Of a stretch of 64,000 nucleotides of DNA, positions 42,711 through 50,359 are shown piece by piece. Below the pieces are notes generated by a model that worked only from the letters and a program-made list of their open reading frames with translations, was not told where the DNA came from and made no database searches. The stretch's first letter is position 1, and each line of letters opens with the position of its first letter. The position numbers and the translations under genes are program-made. Source of the stretch: Thermococcus sp. 4557 (GTDB lineage Archaea; Methanobacteriota_B; Thermococci; Thermococcales; Thermococcaceae); assembly GCF_000221185.1 (NCBI RefSeq), contig NC_015865.1, forward strand, positions 1,612,001 through 1,676,000. Direction: 5' to 3'.

Positions 42711-43175
42711 TTACCACTGCCTTTTTCTATCCCCCACGAAGAACTTCATGAAGCCGGAGAAGTCCTCACCGCGGAATGCCGCGTAGAGGCTCTGGGTTTC
42801 CTCCGGCGTCAGCCACTCGATGTGCTCCGGAATGCCCTCCTCGAGGAGGTAGAGTATCTCGTCGTCCTTTCTTGCCACGTCCAGGGTGTAGATCTTCTTT
42901 CCGTGCTTCCTGGCTATCTCGATCTCCCTGACGACCAGGGAAGTGAACTTGCCGACTATGGCTATCGCCACAAATATCTCGGCCTCTGGTATCAGGTGGT
43001 CGGTGGTTCTGAGGCCGTAGTCGGAGGGGATTACAAAGTTGTTGGAGCCGAGCTTTTCCTCGAGTATCTCAAGGATGGCCTTCTCGGTGTGGGTGTGGTA
43101 GAGTATCGTGGGCTCGCTCAGGTAGACGAGCGGGCCGTAAGTTTCCTTCTTCTTTTTCTTGAAGAATCCAAGCAT
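42711..43175 (-). CDS. Conserved hypothetical protein, nucleotide-fold-like
   Basis: Unrecognised 154-aa protein. It opens with a Lys-rich patch (FFKKKKKETYG), has no export signal, and contains alternating strand-helix segments (IPEAEIFVAIAIVGKFTSLV, then EIARKHGKKIYTLDVARKD) that resemble Rossmann-like nucleoside-deoxyribosyltransferase or TIR-type folds. That is only a structural guess. Its leader is occupied by a C/D box sRNA whose 3' end overlaps the Shine-Dalgarno GAGGTGG. Confidence 0.65.
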   Translation of the reverse strand: MLGFFKKKKKETYGPLVYLSEPTILYHTHTEKAILEILEEKLGSNNFVIPSDYGLRTTDHLIPEAEIFVAIAIVGKFTSLVVREIEIARKHGKKIYTLDVARKDDEILYLLEEGIPEHIEWLTPEETQSLYAAFRGEDFSGFMKFFVGDRKRQW

Positions 43176-43180
43176 GGGAC

Positions 43181-43245
43181 CACCTCAGGTGGGGATAATG
43201 TCATCATCTTGGCATCAGGAGGGATGACACTCTTCATCGGTTCGC
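43181..43245 (-). ncRNA. C/D box sRNA guiding 23S rRNA methylation
   Basis: Read on the minus strand this is C box CCGATGA (43240-43234), a guide, D' box CTGA (43218-43215), a 7-nt spacer, a perfect C' box ATGATGA (43207-43201), a 12-nt guide (43200-43189) and D box CTGA (43188-43185). The D' guide TGTCATCCCT pairs with 23S 16248-16257 (10 bp), and the D guide TTATCCCCA with 23S 16270-16278 (9 bp). The rule of the fifth base upstream of the box predicts 2'-O-methylation at 16251 and 16273. Flanking ACC and GGT could form a terminal stem. The 3' end overlaps the next gene's ribosome-binding site. Confidence 0.75.
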
Positions 43246-43275
43246 AACCTAAATTTACCCCGTTTAGGCCTTTTT

Positions 43276-43325
43276 TCGGTCAAAGGGGCATTTTCGGCGG
43301 AGTGGGCGTCATCGGTCAAAGGGGC
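43276..43325. repeat. 14-bp direct repeat, period 36
   Basis: TCGGTCAAAGGGGC occurs at 43276-43289 and again at 43312-43325. Only two copies and one 22-bp non-repeated spacer are present, so it is not a CRISPR array. The rest of the 43246-43459 gap shows no gene. Confidence 0.5.
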
Positions 43326-43459
43326 CATATTACCCCCACTTCCCTAGAGGTGGTGGAAAAAAGAGGGTTAATAAGCTTTTGTCTAAATGTCACCAACTCC
43401 CGACCCCGCCCTGAGGGACGAGGCTTTCAAAAGAAAAAATGTCAAACGCCGAATGGGCA

Positions 43460-44410
43460 CTATTGCCCCTCCCCTGCACAGAGGCGGCCCTCCTGCATGC
43501 ATCGAATTTCATCGCCGGTGGTGTACCTCAAACTCGGAAGCTCGAAGAGATATTCAAAGGGGGAGCCGAAGTAGCCGTGCAGGGAATAAAAGTGGTCCAT
43601 CTCTCCAAAGCTCTCGAACCTCCGTATCCTCGCCACGCATTCCTCCGGGGGAACGTCCCCACGCAGGGGGCAGTATCCGTCCAGCCGCACGGACTCCGAC
43701 GTCCCATCCCCTGAGGTTTTCAGACCAATCGGCGGGAACCAGTCGTAGAGCTCCCATTTGCCCTCATCGGGGTAGTATACAGTCAGGAAGGCGTGTCCGG
43801 GAACCATCGTGAGGAAGTACCTCGCCCTTATCCCGTGCTCACGGTTTATCCTGGAGATTACGGCGTACGCCACGACGTGCCAGTCATCGCAGTCCCCGCA
43901 GTGGGTCACAACGTACCTCGGGTCCTTCGTGGGGCCTCCTGCGCAGTATTTTGCCTTTTCCACCATCACCTCGTAGGCCGTCCCCCTGAGATAGAGAACG
44001 TACTGATCAGAGGGAACGTGCTTCTCATCCACCCTCCCCTTGGCCTCGGCTATTACGGAGGTCACGAAATTCTGAACGGGGGTAGAGTTCAGTATCCCGG
44101 GGAGGTCCTCCCTCGGAAAGGCGGTGTAACTCCAGTACGGGTAAACGTACGAGGTGTTCTGAACCTTGGCCAGGTGATAGTCGTAGGTATGCTCCAGAAG
44201 GCTCTCAGAAACGCTCTTGTCCACCGTACCGGCCATCCCGAGGTAAACGCCGAGGACATCGTAAACGGCCTCGATAAGATTCGTCGCAAAATCGTCCCAA
44301 GGTTCCCCCACCACCGGAATCTCCCTTAACCGTCCCGTGTTGTGGCCAACGAGACTTGTCATGAGGAAGAGCACGATCAGGGGAACCGCCGCTGCACGGT
44401 ACACTCCCAT
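43460..44410 (-). CDS. Exported transglutaminase-like cysteine protease-fold protein
   Basis: Protein of 316 aa with an N-terminal hydrophobic signal or anchor (AAAVPLIVLFLMTSLVG, residues 5-21) and a transglutaminase-like core. Seen: the nucleophile segment THCGDCDDWHVVAYAVIS, the His in PGHAFLTVYYP, and the Asp in YDWFPP. It therefore has a complete Cys-His-Asp triad and should act outside the cell, as a protease or amidase. No partner genes are evident. Its start lies just before the UPF0282 gene, transcribed the other way. Confidence 0.8.
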   Translation of the reverse strand: MGVYRAAAVPLIVLFLMTSLVGHNTGRLREIPVVGEPWDDFATNLIEAVYDVLGVYLGMAGTVDKSVSESLLEHTYDYHLAKVQNTSYVYPYWSYTAFPREDLPGILNSTPVQNFVTSVIAEAKGRVDEKHVPSDQYVLYLRGTAYEVMVEKAKYCAGGPTKDPRYVVTHCGDCDDWHVVAYAVISRINREHGIRARYFLTMVPGHAFLTVYYPDEGKWELYDWFPPIGLKTSGDGTSESVRLDGYCPLRGDVPPEECVARIRRFESFGEMDHFYSLHGYFGSPFEYLFELPSLRYTTGDEIRCMQEGRLCAGEGQ

Positions 44411-44472
44411 GGCGAATTCCGGTTACCCCAAAGGGATTTTAAGGTTTTTGCCGATGAAAAGACGGTGGTGAC

Positions 44473-45372
44473 ATGCGAATCGTCCCTCTCGCCTCCGAGA
44501 GCCTCGGTGTGAGGAGCCTGGCAGTCTTCGTTGAAGCATCCGGGATAAAAGTCCTCATAGACCCCGGCGTTGCCCTCGGGCCTAAGCGCTACGGCCTTTC
44601 CCCTGCGAAGGTCGAGATAGAGACGCTCCATAGAATGCGCCGCAAGCTTCAGGGCTACGCCCGAAGGGCGGACGTGGTCACCATCTCCCACTACCACTAC
44701 GACCACCACACGCCTTTCTTTGAGGGCCTCTACGAGAGCTCCAGCGAGGAATGCGCCAGAGAAATCTACTCCGGAAAGCTCCTCCTCATAAAGCACCCGA
44801 GGGAGAACATCAACTTCAGCCAGAGGAAGCGTGCCTGGGCCTTCATGAAGAACGTCGAGCCGATAGCGGAGAGGATAGAGTTCGCGGACGGGGGGAGCTT
44901 CGACCTCGGCGGCGTTACGCTGGAGTTCTCCCCTGCAGTTCCTCACGGGAGTGATGGCTCGAAGCTCGGCTTCGTGGTCATGGTCATGATCGACGACGGC
45001 TTCCGCTTAATCCACGCCAGCGACATCCAGCTCCTCAACAGGAAGGCCGTTGAGTGGATAGTGGAGAAGAATCCGGACCTGCTCATCACGGGCGGGCCGC
45101 CGACCTACCTCGGGAGGCGCGCCGAGGGCAGCTGGGAAACGGGCATCAAGAACCTCAACGAGATAATCCGCGAAACCGGTGCCGAGATAGTACTCGACCA
45201 CCACATCATCAGGGACAAACGTTATCCGGAGTTCTTCGGTGAGCTGGAGGAAACCCCAAAGACGTTCGCTGGTTATCTGAAGGTTGAAGACAGGCCCCTT
45301 GAGGCCTACAGGCGGGAGCTTCACAAAAGGGAACGCGGAGAAAGCGTCGAGCTGCCCTTCAGGTTAGGTTGA
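44473..45372 (+). CDS. UPF0282 family MBL-fold hydrolase
   Basis: Metallo-beta-lactamase-fold protein of 299 aa (COG2248). Seen: RIVPLASESLGVRSLAVFVE, VLIDPGVALGPKRYGLSP, the metal motif SHYHYDHHTPF (H-x-H-x-D-H), and later HASDIQ plus LDHHIIRD as remaining ligands. The family is archaeal and mostly uncharacterised, possibly an RNase Z-like or other phosphoesterase. ATG follows GGTGGTGAC. The 3' end overlaps the convergent SDR gene by 9 bp. Confidence 0.87.
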   Translation: MRIVPLASESLGVRSLAVFVEASGIKVLIDPGVALGPKRYGLSPAKVEIETLHRMRRKLQGYARRADVVTISHYHYDHHTPFFEGLYESSSEECAREIYSGKLLLIKHPRENINFSQRKRAWAFMKNVEPIAERIEFADGGSFDLGGVTLEFSPAVPHGSDGSKLGFVVMVMIDDGFRLIHASDIQLLNRKAVEWIVEKNPDLLITGGPPTYLGRRAEGSWETGIKNLNEIIRETGAEIVLDHHIIRDKRYPEFFGELEETPKTFAGYLKVEDRPLEAYRRELHKRERGESVELPFRLG

Positions 45373-46161
45373 GAGGAACCCACCATCAACTGGAATTACA
45401 GCCCCGTTGACGTAGCTCGCCAGGTCGCTCGCCAGGAAGAGCATGACCCTCGCAACTTCGTCGGGCTCTCCAAAGCGGCCCATCGGGAGGCGCGCGTTGA
45501 AGTTGAACGAGATGCCTATCTTCTCCATGTCAAACTTCATTATCGCCTCCTTTTTCAGCTTTCTGACGCCCTCTGTCTCTATGCCCCCCGGGACCACCAC
45601 GTTGGCCCGGATTTTCTTGCCGTAGTCCCTCGCTATCGCCCTGGTGAGGGCAACCACGCCAAGCTTGGCCGCGTCGTAGTGGGCCAGTCCCTTTGCAAAG
45701 GGTAGAAACGCCTCTATGGAGCTCACGTTGATTATGACTCCTCCCCTGTCCTTCCTCGCCCGGACGAAGTGCTGGCACATCCAGAAGACGGAGTCGAGGT
45801 TTATCGCCATGACCCTCTTGTAGAACCCCTCATCGACCTCAGTGAAGTCCTTGAACCAGTAGACGCCGGCGTTGTTCACGAGGATATCCGGCTCCCTGCC
45901 CTTCAGGGCCTCCCAGAGCGCGTCCACCTCGATCTTCTTCGAGAGGTCAAGGCGGTGAATGCCAACCTCAACGCCGAACTCCTCGGCGAGCGCCTTGGTC
46001 TCCTTCAGCCCGAACTCGTCTATATCCACGAGCTCCAAGTCTGCCCCGGCCTCGGCGAAGCGAAGCGCCGTCGCGCGGCCTATTCCCGATGCCGCGCCGG
46101 TTATCATGGCCCGCCTCCCCCTCAGGGAAATAAGTTCGGAGAGCGGTTTCGTTCCCGTCAT
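45364..46161 (-). CDS. SDR family oxidoreductase
   Basis: Short-chain dehydrogenase/reductase of 265 aa. Seen: the NAD(P) Gly motif GAASGIGRAT near residues 21-30, DIDEFG after strand 2 (an Asp there favours NAD), NNAG (VNNAGVYW), the catalytic Ser in INVSSIEA and Y-x3-K in HYDAAKLG, and a C-terminal VDGGF. The substrate is unknown; it resembles glucose or 3-oxoacyl-reductase-type SDRs. It is divergent from pncB, 86 bp apart. Confidence 0.88.
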   Translation of the reverse strand: MTGTKPLSELISLRGRRAMITGAASGIGRATALRFAEAGADLELVDIDEFGLKETKALAEEFGVEVGIHRLDLSKKIEVDALWEALKGREPDILVNNAGVYWFKDFTEVDEGFYKRVMAINLDSVFWMCQHFVRARKDRGGVIINVSSIEAFLPFAKGLAHYDAAKLGVVALTRAIARDYGKKIRANVVVPGGIETEGVRKLKKEAIMKFDMEKIGISFNFNARLPMGRFGEPDEVARVMLFLASDLASYVNGAVIPVDGGFLST

Positions 46162-46247
46162 AGTTCATAGTTTGACGTTATTCCCAATAAGGTTTGTCAT
46201 TGGAAATCCTTAAATCCGATGGCGAGAACTCCTATCCGGTGAGAAAA

Positions 46248-47420
46248 ATGAGGGATTTCTACATCGCCCACGAGGACGATATCAAAGCGGGAAAGACCAC
46301 TGACGTTTACTTCATCAGGACGAAGAAGATACTCGTCGAGAAGGGCATCCACCGGAAAGTTTTCGCCGACGTGACAACGACTTCCCTTCCGAAGGGCTGG
46401 AAGTGGGGGGTTCTGGCGGGAATTGAGGAGGTTGCAAAGCTCCTTGAGGGGCTCCCCGTGAACGTCTACGCAATGCCGGAGGGAACGATATTCCACCCCT
46501 ACGAGCCCGTCCTTCAGATAGAGGGCTACTACAAGGAGTTTGGAATCTACGAGACAGCTTTGCTGGGAATGCTCAGCCAGGCGACGGGAATAGCCACCGC
46601 CGCACTCAGAACGAAGATAGCGGCGGACTTCAAGCCCGTCTACTCCTTCGGCATAAGGCACATGCACCCGGCAATAGCGCCGATGATTGATCGCTCGGCC
46701 TTCATAGGCGGCTGCGACGGTGTCAGCGGCGTTCTGGGTGCGGAGATGATGGGGGAGAAGCCCGTCGGCACGATGCCCCACGCACTCATCCTCGTTGTCG
46801 GCGACCAAGTGAAGGCCTGGAAGTACTTCGACGAGGTCGTTGAGCCTGAGGTTCCGAGAACCGCTTTGGTGGATACGCTCTGCGACGAGAAGTTCGAAGC
46901 GTTGATGGCGGCTGAAGCGCTTGGCGAGAGACTTGCCGCGGTCAGGCTTGACACCCCGAGCTCGCGGAGGGGCAACTTCAGGAGGATAATCGAGGAGGTC
47001 CGCTGGGAGCTCGACCTCAGGGGTTACAAGCACGTCAAAATCCTCGCCAGCGGCGGTCTCGACGAGGAGAGCATAAGGGAGATTGTGGACGTTGCAGACG
47101 CCTTCGGCGTCGGTGGCTCCATAGCTTCGGCGAAGCCCGTTGACTTCTCGCTCGACATAGTTGAGATAGAGGGGAAGCCTATAACCAAGCGCGGCAAGCT
47201 CAGCGGAAGGAAGCAGATATACAGGTGTGAGAACGGCCACTACCACCGCGTTCCAGCGGGCAAAAAGCTCGAGCGCTGCCCTGTCTGCGGGGCGAAGGTT
47301 GAACCGCTTCTCAAACCGCTCATCGAGAACGGTGAGATAGTGGCGGAGCTGCCGAAGGCGAGGGAGATAAGGGAGTACGTCCTTGAGCAGGCAGAGAAAT
47401 TCAACCTGAGCCTGGAGTGA
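46248..47420 (+). CDS. pncB: Nicotinate phosphoribosyltransferase
   Basis: Enzyme of the NAD salvage pathway that joins nicotinate to PRPP; 390 aa. Seen: RDFYIAHEDDIKAGKTTDVY, the substrate-binding FGIRHMHPAIAPMIDRSAFI, VDTLCDEKFEAL, and ILASGGLDEESIREI followed by GVGGSIASAKPVDFS. A C-terminal zinc ribbon (CENGHYHRVPAGKKLERCPV) is typical of the archaeal subgroup. ATG 46248 follows GGTGAG; earlier in-frame starts include that site. PRPP comes from prs, also in this window. Confidence 0.94.
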   Translation: MRDFYIAHEDDIKAGKTTDVYFIRTKKILVEKGIHRKVFADVTTTSLPKGWKWGVLAGIEEVAKLLEGLPVNVYAMPEGTIFHPYEPVLQIEGYYKEFGIYETALLGMLSQATGIATAALRTKIAADFKPVYSFGIRHMHPAIAPMIDRSAFIGGCDGVSGVLGAEMMGEKPVGTMPHALILVVGDQVKAWKYFDEVVEPEVPRTALVDTLCDEKFEALMAAEALGERLAAVRLDTPSSRRGNFRRIIEEVRWELDLRGYKHVKILASGGLDEESIREIVDVADAFGVGGSIASAKPVDFSLDIVEIEGKPITKRGKLSGRKQIYRCENGHYHRVPAGKKLERCPVCGAKVEPLLKPLIENGEIVAELPKAREIREYVLEQAEKFNLSLE

Positions 47421-47506
47421 CTTCCTTTTCTTTCAAATCTTCCGGAATTTTCCTTCCAGAGAACTCCCAGAAAAGCTGTGTTCAATGAAGGGAAAAAGAA
47501 GAGGCT

Positions 47507-47842
<336 letters not shown>

Positions 47843-48373
47843 TCAGTAGAGTCCAAGCCTCTTCTTGTACTCCGGGCTGATTCTGTCGGGCGTCCAGGGC
47901 GGGTCGAAGGTTAGCTCGATTTCGGCGTCCTTAACGCCGGGGATTTCGAGAACCTTGTCCTCAACCGCGCGAAGAATCCACATCGTGAGCGGACAGCCCG
48001 GGGTCGTCATCGTCATTTTCACGTACACGGTTTTATCCGGCCTGACATTTACCTCGTATATGAGGCCGAGGTTGACGACATCGATGCCGATTTCGGGGTC
48101 TATGACCTCCTTGAGCTTCTCAAGAACGAGCTCCTCGCTCAGCTCGGCGTTCTCTTCGGCCTTCATCTCCCTCTCGCGGTTTATCGTTATAGTGCCCACT
48201 CCTTCAAGCTTTCCGAGCTCCGCGTTGAGCCTTATCAGCACGTCGTCGATGTTAGGGGTGTCCTTCGCGAGGGTAACGGCTACGTCCCCCTTCTCGTTCA
48301 CCTCAACGGATTTTACGAACTTCTCGTCAACGATCGCTTTAACGACGTTCTCAACTTCCTCTTTCGTAACCAT
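47843..48373 (-). CDS. MIP18/SufT-type Fe-S assembly factor (DUF59) with N-terminal half-domain
   Basis: Protein of 176 aa. The C-terminal half (about residues 80-176) is a MIP18/DUF59 domain: EKLKEVIDPEIGIDVVNLGL, then TMTTPGCPLTMWILRAVE with the conserved Cys, and VELTFDPPWTPDRISPE. The N-terminal half is a second NifU/Mrp-like repeat of the same fold. DUF59 proteins help insert or mature Fe-S clusters. The genes around it (ferredoxin and PP-loop protein) are consistent with Fe-S or sulfur metabolism. The ATG follows GGTGGTGAATA. Confidence 0.87.
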   Translation of the reverse strand: MVTKEEVENVVKAIVDEKFVKSVEVNEKGDVAVTLAKDTPNIDDVLIRLNAELGKLEGVGTITINREREMKAEENAELSEELVLEKLKEVIDPEIGIDVVNLGLIYEVNVRPDKTVYVKMTMTTPGCPLTMWILRAVEDKVLEIPGVKDAEIELTFDPPWTPDRISPEYKKRLGLY

Positions 48374-48436
48374 TATTCACCACCTGGGTGAAGTTCAGGA
48401 TGACAGATTTAAACCTTTTGGGTCAGAAATGAGTAA

Positions 48437-49177
48437 CTACCTGGACAGCACGTCCAGTATCAGCGCCTCGGCCATCTCGGGGCTTATCGATCTGGCGCGG
48501 AGCTCGCGGAGAATCCTTTGAATGGCGAAGCGCTTTACGCTCGGCGCCTTTCTGAAGGTCTCCCAGAGGAGGGGACAGCCGAATTTGAGGTCGTATCTGC
48601 CCCCGATGATTTCGATTATCTCTGCCTTGTCCAGGGCTAAGAACGCGGGAAGGTTCAGGGTGACGATTTCCCTGGTTTCATAGATCGAGATGAGGCCGGA
48701 GCTGAGCAGATCGCCGCTGGCGAGGATTTTTATCCCGTTTTCCTTCGCGTACCCCTCCACGGCGGCCATCACCATCGAGTGGCACTTGCCGCAGACCGGC
48801 GCACCCTTCTCCATCTGGGCCGTGATTACCTCAAGGTATCCGGGAACCTCGACGAAGACAGCCCCCAGCCTCTCGGCCCTCTCGACGACCGCCTCACTCA
48901 TCTGGGGAAGCCTGACCGTTACAGGTACTGCCTCAAAGCCCGCCCAGCGGAGTATTTTGAGCGCGGCAGTGCTGTCGGAACCGGCGGAGAAGGCGAGGGC
49001 TATTTTTACGCCTATGGGGGAGCGGTCGAATTCCTCTCCGGTTAAGCGGTACTCGATGAGAGCCCTAAGGCGGGAATAAACCCTCTCCCCGATTTTCCCT
49101 CTAACCCTCTCAAGGGCCTCCAGGTTGTACTCGAGGCGGTAGCGCTTGATGAAGTCGTCTCCCACTGGCTTTATCAT
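48437..49177 (-). CDS. PP-loop ATP pyrophosphatase family protein
   Basis: Adenylating N-type ATP pyrophosphatase of 246 aa, of unknown target. Seen: the PP-loop IALAFSAGSDSTAALKIL (SxGxDS, near residue 65) and a Cys pair in PVCGKCHSMVM, plus a C-terminal ATP-fold helix with CPLLWETF. Such proteins thiolate or otherwise modify tRNA bases (ThiI, TtuA, QueC types) or amidate substrates. The two-Cys motif and the neighbouring DUF59 gene point to sulfur transfer, which is inference. Confidence 0.75.
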   Translation of the reverse strand: MIKPVGDDFIKRYRLEYNLEALERVRGKIGERVYSRLRALIEYRLTGEEFDRSPIGVKIALAFSAGSDSTAALKILRWAGFEAVPVTVRLPQMSEAVVERAERLGAVFVEVPGYLEVITAQMEKGAPVCGKCHSMVMAAVEGYAKENGIKILASGDLLSSGLISIYETREIVTLNLPAFLALDKAEIIEIIGGRYDLKFGCPLLWETFRKAPSVKRFAIQRILRELRARSISPEMAEALILDVLSR

Positions 49178-49285
49178 CGAAGGCCACTAAACGCCCCACT
49201 TATTAAACTTGCCGCTGGGAAAACCTTAAAAGAGGCCCACCCTAACCCCGTTCACGAACAAAAAATGCTTCTGGAGGTGCTTGCG

Positions 49286-50341
49286 ATGATGGAGATAGTT
49301 GAGAAGGTTAGGGAGAAGACGAGCATCCCCGTTTACGAGAGAACCATCGAGAACGTTCTGAGCGCCATCCAGGCGAGTGGAGACGTCTGGAGAATCGTTG
49401 ACCTCAGCGAGGAGCCGCTCCCGCTCGTCGTTGCCGTTGTCACCGCACTCCACGAGCTCGGCTACGTTGCCTTCGACGGCCCGAGCGTCGTCCTCACCCA
49501 GAGCGGCAGGAAGCTGGTGGAGAAGTATGGAATCGGCGCCAGGAAGGACTACACCTGCTCCCACTGCGAGGGCAAGACGGTTGAACTGAACGCCTTCAGT
49601 GACCTCCTCGAGCAGTTCAAGGAGATAGTCAAGGACAGGCCGCAGCCCAAGCACGACTTCGACCAGGCCTACGTTACCCCCGAGACGACCGTCGCCAGGA
49701 TAGCCCTCATGCACACGCGCGGGGACCTTGAGAACAAGGAGGTCTTCGTTCTCGGAGACGACGACCTGACCAGCATAGCCCTCATGCTCAGCGGCCTTCC
49801 GAAGCGCATTGCTGTCCTCGACATTGACGAGCGCCTCGTGAAGTTCATCGAGAAAACCGCCGACGAGCTCGGCTACGAGAACATCGAGATGTTCACCTTC
49901 GACCTCCGCGAGCCGCTCCCGGACTACGCGCTCCACAAGTTCGATACCTTCATCACCGACCCGCCCGAGACCGTCGAGGCCATAAGGGCCTTCGTTGGAA
50001 GGGGCATAGCGACCCTCAAGGGTCCTGGCTGCGCCGGCTACTTCGGCATAACGAGGCGCGAGAGCTCGCTCGACAAGTGGAGGGAAATTCAGAGGGTTCT
50101 CCTCAACGAGTTCGGGGTCGTCATCACCGACATCATCAGGAACTTCAACGAGTACGTCAACTGGGGCTATGAGGAAGAGACCCGCGCCTGGAAGCTCCTG
50201 CCGGTCAAGGTCAAGCCGTCATACAACTGGTACAAGAGCTACATGTTCAGGATTCAGACCCTCGAGGGCTCGAAGGGCTTCGAGGAGAGGATTACCGTCG
50301 GCGACGAGCTCTACAACGACGAAGAGGCCTCGACCACCTGA
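49286..50341 (+). CDS. bpsA: N4-bis(aminopropyl)spermidine synthase (branched polyamine synthase)
   Basis: Aminopropyltransferase of 351 aa that makes the branched polyamine needed at high temperature in T. kodakarensis (BpsA, TK1691). Seen: an N-terminal winged-helix-like region (PVYERTIENVLSAIQASGDV), a CSHC zinc-like pair, the Rossmann core with catalytic GDDD (VLGDDDLTSIAL), LDIDERLVKF, and DPPE (FITDPPETVEAI). ATG 49286 follows GGAGGTGCTTGCG; the in-frame ATG at 49265 lies before that site. Confidence 0.95.
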   Translation: MMEIVEKVREKTSIPVYERTIENVLSAIQASGDVWRIVDLSEEPLPLVVAVVTALHELGYVAFDGPSVVLTQSGRKLVEKYGIGARKDYTCSHCEGKTVELNAFSDLLEQFKEIVKDRPQPKHDFDQAYVTPETTVARIALMHTRGDLENKEVFVLGDDDLTSIALMLSGLPKRIAVLDIDERLVKFIEKTADELGYENIEMFTFDLREPLPDYALHKFDTFITDPPETVEAIRAFVGRGIATLKGPGCAGYFGITRRESSLDKWREIQRVLLNEFGVVITDIIRNFNEYVNWGYEEETRAWKLLPVKVKPSYNWYKSYMFRIQTLEGSKGFEERITVGDELYNDEEASTT

Positions 50342-50359
50342 AAACGAAAAACAGGGGAG

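Noticed and set aside
43276-43325. Possible mini CRISPR array
   Set aside because: Only two 14-bp copies, no leader, no further units; no array of 28-30-bp repeats exists in the window.
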